The notes under the pieces are model-generated. The model ran no database searches. It saw nothing but the letters and a program-made list of their open reading frames with translations, and was not told where the DNA came from. The translations under genes were made by a program, and so were the position numbers. A stretch of DNA of 64,000 nt from positions 62,001 through 126,000 of the forward strand of contig JABIWH010000059.1 of the NCBI GenBank assembly GCA_018701215.1. Direction: 5' to 3'. Shown here in pieces: positions 58,908 through 64,000 of the stretch. Source of the stretch: Rhodospirillaceae bacterium (GTDB lineage: Bacteria > Pseudomonadota > Alphaproteobacteria > GCA-2731375). How positions within the stretch are numbered: the first letter of the stretch is position 1; every line of letters starts with the position of its first letter.

Positions 58908-59510
58908 TTAACCAGGCGGCGCCACGTTGGTGACGCCGATCATGGAATCCCGCGTCACCAGTTTGGCCAGGGCCTCGGGGTCCATGCCGTCAGTGCCGGC
59001 CGGCCGTTCGGGCAGTACCATGTAACGCAGCTCTGCATTGCTGTCCCAAACCCGTACTTCAGCATCGGCACCGATCTCGGTACCGAATTCCGCCAATACG
59101 CCGCGCGGGTCGGATGCGGCGCGGGAGCGGAACGGCGCTGATTTGTACCAGACGGGAGGCAGCCCCAAGGTCGCCCAGGGGAAGCAGGAGCATAAGGTGC
59201 AGACCACCATGTTGTGAACCTCGGCGCTGTTTTCCACCACCACCATGTCCTCGCCCTGCACCGCCGCGAAACCCATGTCCGCAATGGCTCCGGTGCCGTC
59301 CTTTAACAGCCAGGCCTTGTACTCGGGATCGCTCCAGGCGCGCGCCACCACCTGCGCGCCGTTCCAGGGGCCGAGGCGGTTTTCGAACATGTCGATCAAC
59401 TCGTCGATCGCGCTGCTTTCGACCAGGCCTTTTTCAAGCAATAGGGATTCCATTGCCTTGACCCTGAGGGCGACTTCTGAATCCGGTCCAGGTATGCCAT
59501 TCGAGCTCAT
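58908..59510 (-). CDS. nitrile hydratase alpha / thiocyanate hydrolase gamma-type subunit
   Basis: 200 residues; metal-binding catalytic subunit. ALRVKAMESLLLEKGLV near the start, VVARAWSDPEYKAWLL, and the claw motif VVCTLCSCFPW with Cys104, Cys107 and Cys109, followed by LGLPPVWYKSAPFRSRA. In this family two of the three cysteines are oxidised to sulfinic and sulfenic acids, and a Thr in C-T-L-C-S-C marks the cobalt type (CSLCSC is the iron type). It hydrates nitriles to amides or hydrolyses thiocyanate; the sequence does not decide which. First gene of the six-gene operon. Confidence 0.9.
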   Translation of the reverse strand: MSSNGIPGPDSEVALRVKAMESLLLEKGLVESSAIDELIDMFENRLGPWNGAQVVARAWSDPEYKAWLLKDGTGAIADMGFAAVQGEDMVVVENSAEVHNMVVCTLCSCFPWATLGLPPVWYKSAPFRSRAASDPRGVLAEFGTEIGADAEVRVWDSNAELRYMVLPERPAGTDGMDPEALAKLVTRDSMIGVTNVAPPG

Positions 59511-59641
59511 GCCGTATCCCTACGTTGTTTCTTATTTTCCGTGGAAGAAAACCATGCCACAGGCCAATTATGTTGGCAATGTCCGGTGGTCATCGGCTCA
59601 ACATGGTATAAAATCGCAACAATCAATGCGGGGGAACAAGC

Positions 59642-60898
59642 ATGACATTGTCGAGCATGGAAGATCTGAAGGAACCATTGCGTTGGCCCGAACCAGGGGT
59701 AACGCGAATACCGTACCGGGTGTATTCGGACCCGGAAATTTATGCCCTGGAGCAACAGCGTATCTTTCGCGGCCCGGTTTGGAATTTCCTCTGTCTGGAA
59801 ATCGATATTCCCAATGCGGGCGATTACAAGACATCCACGGTCGGCGAGATCCCGGTCATCGCGACCCGCGACGAGGATGGCGACATTCATGCCATGGTCA
59901 ACCGCTGTACCCACAAGGGCGCCCTGGTCTGCCTCAAGGAGCGCGGCAACGCCAAGATGCTGACCTGCATCTATCATTCCTGGTCCTTCGACATGGCGGG
60001 CAAGCTGAAGGGCATCGCCTTTCGCAACGGCCTGGGCGGCAAGGGCGGTCTGCCCAAGGGCTTCGATCCGGAGAAACATAGTCTGGAGCTGTTGCGGGTC
60101 GAAGTATTCTGCGGCCTGGTGTTCGGCACTTTTTCGGACGAGACGCCGTCGGTGGAGAGTTTTCTGGGCCAGCCCATGTCGAAATTCATTCGCCGCAATC
60201 TGGGCAAGCCGCTCAAACCCCTGGGCATGCACAGTCAGATCATCCACAATAACTGGAAGCTGTATGCCGAGAATGTGCGGGATTCCTATCACGCCACCTT
60301 GCTGCATACCTTCTACACCACCTTCAAGATCAATCGCCTGGACATGGACGGCGGCATTGTCCTGGCCGAGGATAAATGGCATCACATCAGCTATGCCAAG
60401 CGTGAGACCTTCGACGAGGCGGAAGAGTACGCGCGGGACAAGATCCATGCCGCGCAATACGATTCTCATCTTGAGGGACCGGATCTGCTGAGTGCCTGGA
60501 ACGAGTTTGACGACGGCATTACCCATTCAATCCAGGCGATCTTCCCCAATCTGGCGATCCAGTTCACCTTGAATTCCCTGGCGGTGCGCTTTTTCGTGCC
60601 CCGTGGCGTGGACAAGACAGAGCTGTTCTGGTTCTACGTCGGCTATGAAGATGACGATGAAGAACAGACGGCCATGCGGGTGATGCAGGGTAATTTGACC
60701 GGTGCCGCCGGCCTGGTCTCGTTGGAAGATGGCTGCATCAACGAATTTGTCCAGCGCGGCACCCATGGCAGCGAAGGCTCAATGGGCTTGGCGGAAATGG
60801 GCGGGTCAGAGGTTGAATCCTCCGATGCCTCCCGCGCCACTGAAACGGCGATCCGGGGTTTCTGGACCGGCTACCGTAAGATCATGGGGATCAATTGA
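59642..60898 (+). CDS. Rieske-type ring-hydroxylating dioxygenase, alpha subunit
   Basis: 418 residues. Rieske centre: Cys89-x-His91 in NRCTHKG and Cys109-x2-His112 in TCIYHSW. Mononuclear iron: NVRDSYHATLLH with Asp214, His217 and His222. The order and length suit benzoate/anthranilate/salicylate-type alpha subunits. It attacks an aromatic ring with O2 and electrons from a reductase, which is not encoded next to it. Divergent from the nitrile hydratase-like operon with 131 bases between. The beta subunit follows after one base. Substrate unknown. Confidence 0.92.
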   Translation: MTLSSMEDLKEPLRWPEPGVTRIPYRVYSDPEIYALEQQRIFRGPVWNFLCLEIDIPNAGDYKTSTVGEIPVIATRDEDGDIHAMVNRCTHKGALVCLKERGNAKMLTCIYHSWSFDMAGKLKGIAFRNGLGGKGGLPKGFDPEKHSLELLRVEVFCGLVFGTFSDETPSVESFLGQPMSKFIRRNLGKPLKPLGMHSQIIHNNWKLYAENVRDSYHATLLHTFYTTFKINRLDMDGGIVLAEDKWHHISYAKRETFDEAEEYARDKIHAAQYDSHLEGPDLLSAWNEFDDGITHSIQAIFPNLAIQFTLNSLAVRFFVPRGVDKTELFWFYVGYEDDDEEQTAMRVMQGNLTGAAGLVSLEDGCINEFVQRGTHGSEGSMGLAEMGGSEVESSDASRATETAIRGFWTGYRKIMGIN

Positions 60899-60899
60899 T

Positions 60900-61355
60900 A
60901 TGCAGGGGATTGAGGAACTGATTGTTGCCTACGCCCATGATATCGATGATGGCCTATTGGATGGCTGGCCGGCGTATTTTACCCAGGACGGCACCTATAC
61001 CATTCTGACCCGCGAGAACTTGGCTGATGGCTTGCCCATGGGCATCATGTATTGCCAGGGCAGGGGCATGATGGCGGACCGTATCAAGGCCATGCAGACC
61101 GCCAATATATTCGAGGCGCACACCTATTGCCATCTGCTGGGCCGCAGCCAGATTAGCGCCGGGTCTGATGGCAGCTACGCCGCACGGACCAATTTCAACA
61201 TCATCCGCACCATGCAGGATGGCGCCTCCGAGATGTTCGCGGTGGGCAAATATCTTGATGGCATCGAAATTCAGGACGGCAAGCCGTTGTTCAAGGAGCG
61301 CAAGGTGGTGTTGGAATCCCGCCGCGTCGATATCCTTTTGGTTTATCCGTTATAG
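60900..61355 (+). CDS. ring-hydroxylating dioxygenase beta subunit
   Basis: 151 residues with the NTF2-like cone fold: IEELIVAYAHDIDDGLLDGWPAYFT in parts, a middle NIFEAHTYCHLLG, and the closing FKERKVVLESRRVDILLVYPL, which is typical for the small dioxygenase subunit. It stabilises the alpha3beta3 complex. The ATG at 60900 lies one base after the alpha stop; a frame upstream is only the alpha gene read out of register. Followed after 11 bases by a methyltransferase. Confidence 0.88.
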   Translation: MQGIEELIVAYAHDIDDGLLDGWPAYFTQDGTYTILTRENLADGLPMGIMYCQGRGMMADRIKAMQTANIFEAHTYCHLLGRSQISAGSDGSYAARTNFNIIRTMQDGASEMFAVGKYLDGIEIQDGKPLFKERKVVLESRRVDILLVYPL

Positions 61356-61366
61356 AGGAGCGCGCC

Positions 61367-62158
61367 GTGTCCGAAGACACTTATTACAAAGACCATTGGG
61401 TGGATATCGAGGCCGAGCGCCTGGAGCGGTACGAGGCGCAGTTTGTTTGGGGTCCGCGCGGCAACAAATTGATTGAACCGGCGGCGATCTCTACGGGACA
61501 GGTAGTGGCCGATTATGGCTGCGGGCCGGGGTATCTATCGGTGGAATTGGCAAAGCGCGTCGGCCCGGATGGCCATGTGCACGCTTTTGATATTAACGCC
61601 GATTTTGTCGAACGCACGACCCGGCGCGTGGCGGATGAAGGCTTGGCCGAGCGGGTCACCGTCACTCATTTGACCACCGATATGCTGCCCCTGGATGATG
61701 ATTGCCTGGACCGCCTGGTGGTTAAGAATGTCATGGTTTATGTGGATGATCCGCTATCCAGTTTCCGTGAATTCCGCCGGGTGGTGAAACCGGGCGGCAA
61801 GGTGCATGCCGTCGACAGTGATTTCTACATGGCGGCGTTTGATCCCATCGATGTGGACGATTGGCGCCATGTTCTGGATGCTGGCATCCACGCCTTCCGC
61901 ACCCCTGCCATTGGCCGCAAGATGTACGGCATTGCGCTGGGCGCGGGTTTTTCGGAGGTTGCGGTTGAGGTGGTCGCGGCGCCGGATTTCTCCGGCCGCA
62001 TGCTCAGTTTCATCAAAAATACGGCCGGTTATGCCCGCGAGGGCGGCAAGTATGACGAGGAGGTGGTGGAGCGCGTGGTCGATGTAGCGTCCAGGGCGGT
62101 GGAGGACGGCACCTTTTTTGCCCTGAACCCGCAGTTCCTGGTTACGGCGACGGTTTAG
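61367..62158 (+). CDS. class I SAM-dependent methyltransferase
   Basis: 263 residues, start GTG with AGAGGAG upstream. VVADYGCGPGYLSVELA (SAM motif I), AFDINADFVERTTRR, LPLDDDCLDRLVVKNVMVYVDDP and FRRVVKPGGKVHAVDSDF match UbiE/ArsM-like class I enzymes. It could methylate a catabolic intermediate or a quinone-like compound. It sits directly in the dioxygenase operon, 11 bases after the beta subunit and 4 bases before the next gene. Confidence 0.87.
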   Translation: MSEDTYYKDHWVDIEAERLERYEAQFVWGPRGNKLIEPAAISTGQVVADYGCGPGYLSVELAKRVGPDGHVHAFDINADFVERTTRRVADEGLAERVTVTHLTTDMLPLDDDCLDRLVVKNVMVYVDDPLSSFREFRRVVKPGGKVHAVDSDFYMAAFDPIDVDDWRHVLDAGIHAFRTPAIGRKMYGIALGAGFSEVAVEVVAAPDFSGRMLSFIKNTAGYAREGGKYDEEVVERVVDVASRAVEDGTFFALNPQFLVTATV

Positions 62159-62162
62159 GGCA

Positions 62163-62903
62163 ATGGCGGTTACGGTCACATTCGTTGGTGCCGGTGATGC
62201 CTTTGGCAGTGGCGGGCGTTTCAATACCTGCATTTTGGTGGATGGCGCGGCTGTGCGGTTCACCATTGATTTCGGCGCCACCTCGCTGACCGCGCTGAAC
62301 CAGCTGGGCATCGAACACAATTCCATCGATGCGGTGCTGCTGACCCATATGCATGGTGATCATTTCGGCGGCCTGCCATTCATGCTGTTGGACGCCATGC
62401 TCGGTGCGCGCCGGCAACGCCCTTTGACCATCGCCGGCCCGAAAAACCTACAGGCCCGCGTTACGGCGGCCATTGATGCGCTGTTCCCGGGCTCGTCCGC
62501 CATGACACCAAAATTCCCCCTTCACTTCGTGGAACTGGCGGTCGGTCAGATAAACGATGTTCTGGGCCTGGCGGTGACGCCCTACGCCGCCAAACACACC
62601 CCGACGACCGACCCGACGGCGTTGCGCGTCGCGGTGGACGACAGGATCGTGAGCTATTCAGGTGATGGCGAGTGGACGCCGGAACTGAACAAAGCCAGCC
62701 ATGATGCGGACCTGTTTATTGCCGAGTGCTATTTCCATGGCAGGGCGGTCACCGGCCATATGAGCTATCCCGATATCCAACAGCATAAGGAGGATTTCGC
62801 GGCCAAGCGCATGATCCTCACCCATCTGGGCCCGGACATGCTCGCCAACAGGGCGGCGGTGGCGGAACAATGCGCCGAAGACGGCCTGGTAGTCACATTA
62901 TGA
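62163..62903 (+). CDS. MBL fold metallo-hydrolase
   Basis: 246 residues of the metallo-beta-lactamase fold. LTHMHGDHFGG (His62, His64, Asp66, His67) is the metal motif; GDGEWTPELNK-like SYSGDGEWTP holds a further ligand Asp, and ILTHLGPDM the last His. Related members hydrolyse phosphodiesters, lactones or glutathione thioesters. It follows the methyltransferase by 4 bases, within the dioxygenase operon. Substrate unknown. Confidence 0.87.
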   Translation: MAVTVTFVGAGDAFGSGGRFNTCILVDGAAVRFTIDFGATSLTALNQLGIEHNSIDAVLLTHMHGDHFGGLPFMLLDAMLGARRQRPLTIAGPKNLQARVTAAIDALFPGSSAMTPKFPLHFVELAVGQINDVLGLAVTPYAAKHTPTTDPTALRVAVDDRIVSYSGDGEWTPELNKASHDADLFIAECYFHGRAVTGHMSYPDIQQHKEDFAAKRMILTHLGPDMLANRAAVAEQCAEDGLVVTL

Positions 62904-62921
62904 GTGGAGCGGCATAAAACG

Positions 62922-63302
62922 ATGGCGGATTTCGAAGCAGAGGCTTTGGCAGTGCTTGACTATTATTTCGCGGCTCTGAATGCCCAGGACAATGACGGCA
63001 TGCGGGATAGTTTTCACTTTCCCCATTACCGCATTGCCGGCGGGCGCATGCAGGTATTCGAGACCGCCGAGGACTACAGCATGCAGGATTTCCATGGCCG
63101 CACCGATACGGACGGCTGGGCCTATACCAAGTGGGACCATCGCCGCCTGGTGCACGGCGATGACACCAAGGTCCACTTCGACGTCCAGTTCAGCCGTTAT
63201 CGTGCCGATGACAGCGTATTGGGCCAGTTCAAGTCCCTCTGGATTGTCACCAACCGGAGCGGCAAATGGGGCGTCATGGCAAGATCGAGCTACGCGGCTT
63301 AG
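62922..63302 (+). CDS. NTF2/SnoaL-like small protein
   Basis: 126 residues. EAEALAVLDYYFAALNAQDNDGM, in parts, HFPHYRIAGGRMQVFE, and FDVQFSRYRADDSVLGQFKSLWIVTN, split, indicate an NTF2-like cone fold, as in the dioxygenase beta family or SnoaL. It may bind a small substrate or be a cofactor-free isomerase or hydratase; no catalytic residues assigned. ATG at 62922 is used; a GTG at 62904 just after the MBL stop is an alternative. Its end overlaps the hydantoinase gene by 4 bases. Confidence 0.72.
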   Translation: MADFEAEALAVLDYYFAALNAQDNDGMRDSFHFPHYRIAGGRMQVFETAEDYSMQDFHGRTDTDGWAYTKWDHRRLVHGDDTKVHFDVQFSRYRADDSVLGQFKSLWIVTNRSGKWGVMARSSYAA

Positions 63303-64000
63303 CCATCCACCCCGTAATCACTTTTCGCCGCTTCTTCGCTGACATAGCCGTTTTTCAGATCGTCGGCCAGGGCGGCGGGGTCGCGCTTGGATGCCGGGCC
63401 ATAGCCGCCAGAACCGGGGACTTCAAAGACAATCCGGCCCTCCGCCGCGACGGTGAAGGCGCCCTTGCTGAGCGGATGGCGGATGCCGCCGTCGGGATCT
63501 TCCAAGGTGATGCGCATGGGCGAGCCTGCCTGACCGCCGGCCAAACCGAATGGTGCTGATTTGCTGCGTTCGCAACAGACCGCGCCACGGGTTTGATTGC
63601 CCAATATGCGCCAGACCCGCCGAGCGCCGCAGCCGCCGCGGTATTGCCCCGCGCCGCCGCTGTCGGTCAGTACGGAATATTCCTCGACCCGCACGGGGAA
63701 GCTCATCTCCAGCACCTCGATGGGCGTGTTCATCATGTTCGAGATGCCGGCGGCGACGCAATTGATGCCGTCCTTGGTGGGCCGGGCGCCGAAACCGCCC
63801 TTGATGCTTTCGTAGCTGACATAGGATTCGCCGGTACGGTAATCCACGCCGCCCAGGGTCAATACGCTGGAGGTACCTTGTGAACAGGCCATGACCCGCT
63901 CGGGCAGGAAAGCGTACAACGCGCCGAACAACATGTCCGAGACCCGGTGCGACATTTCATGATTGGCATAGACCACCGGTGCTGGGAACGATGCATTGAC
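63299..64000 (-). CDS. hydantoinase B/oxoprolinase family protein, partial
   Basis: C-terminal 233 residues of a much larger protein whose 5' part lies beyond the right edge. VNASFPAPVVYANHEMSHRV, SQGTSSVLTLGGVDYRTGE, GGYGPRPTKDG-like GGFGARPTKDG, EYSVLTDSGGAGQYRGGCGARR in parts, and the late VPGSGGYGPASKRDPAALADDL match HyuB/acetone carboxylase beta-like proteins. Such enzymes cleave hydantoins or N-methylhydantoin with ATP, usually as a pair with HyuA. Converges on the NTF2-like gene with a 4-base overlap. Confidence 0.9.
   Translation of the reverse strand, partial: VNASFPAPVVYANHEMSHRVSDMLFGALYAFLPERVMACSQGTSSVLTLGGVDYRTGESYVSYESIKGGFGARPTKDGINCVAAGISNMMNTPIEVLEMSFPVRVEEYSVLTDSGGAGQYRGGCGARRVWRILGNQTRGAVCCERSKSAPFGLAGGQAGSPMRITLEDPDGGIRHPLSKGAFTVAAEGRIVFEVPGSGGYGPASKRDPAALADDLKNGYVSEEAAKSDYGVDG

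Noticed and set aside
1..64000. tRNA genes, rRNA, insertion sequences, prophage or integrase genes.
   Set aside because: None recognised by eye on either strand. A tRNA search program would be needed to exclude a divergent tRNA.

Overview
The window is GC-rich, densely coded DNA from a bacterial chromosome. The conserved order infA - maf - RNase E/G - yacG, the recO - parC pair, TrmFO, and a Co/Mo-hydroxylase (cox-type) cluster with its maturation genes point to an alphaproteobacterium, probably of the Rhodospirillales type. The lineage is inferred from gene order and protein style, not from a marker search. I found no rRNA, tRNA, CRISPR array, transposase or prophage gene.

Layout. 1-5.5 kb: small oxidoreductases (SDR, nitroreductase, LLM flavin monooxygenase), a maleate-isomerase-like protein, a periplasmic Cache protein, a VOC protein and a GNAT. 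5.4-8.4 kb: soluble transhydrogenase (sthA), a His-rich exported protein with its own terminator and an 11-bp-spaced direct repeat upstream, and an exported alpha/beta hydrolase. 8.5-18 kb: a form II-like molybdenum hydroxylase cluster, coxG - coxS - coxL - coxM - coxD - coxE - two XdhC-type pieces - a MoeA/MocA-type fusion. 18-34.9 kb: scattered catabolic enzymes (LLM, MFS carrier, amidohydrolase, two CoA-transferases, PYROXD2-like oxidase, TauD-like dioxygenase, acyl-CoA synthetase) around trmFO and recO-parC. 35-38.3 kb: housekeeping infA-maf-rng-yacG. 38.3-41.3 kb: a chemoreceptor and a Tat-exported alpha-carbonic anhydrase, followed by a 570-base AT-rich gene-free stretch. 41.8-50 kb: a four-gene overlapping operon (FAD oxidoreductase, PEP-mutase-like lyase, GMC oxidoreductase, gluconate-dehydrogenase-subunit-3-like protein), a PAS protein, a second lyase and an acyl-CoA ligase. 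50.6-54.7 kb: MscS channel, a PAS/class III cyclase paired with nrtS, and an exported PQQ-type sugar dehydrogenase.

The most unusual part is 54.7-63.3 kb. A Cys/Met-metabolism PLP enzyme is fused to two NifU-like domains, the first lacking its CxxC and the second intact. Converging on it is a tightly overlapping six-gene nitrile hydratase / thiocyanate hydrolase-like operon. It has one alpha subunit with the CTLCSC claw motif and a beta subunit split into separate N-half and C-half genes, with the N-half duplicated. Two further full-length beta-like proteins have lost the Arg residues expected at the active-site cleft, and one of these carries a nine-histidine His/Asp loop. I read these two as candidate metal-loading or maturation partners, not catalytic subunits. 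Divergent from this operon is a Rieske dioxygenase (alpha and beta) with a methyltransferase, a metallo-beta-lactamase-fold hydrolase and an NTF2-like protein. The window ends inside a hydantoinase B gene.

How the genes work together: the cox-type block is a self-contained enzyme-plus-maturation set. The nitrile hydratase-like block also looks like enzyme plus maturation factors. The many CoA-transferases, acyl-CoA ligases, SDRs, LLM enzymes and lyases fit a heterotroph with broad catabolism of organic acids and aromatic compounds.
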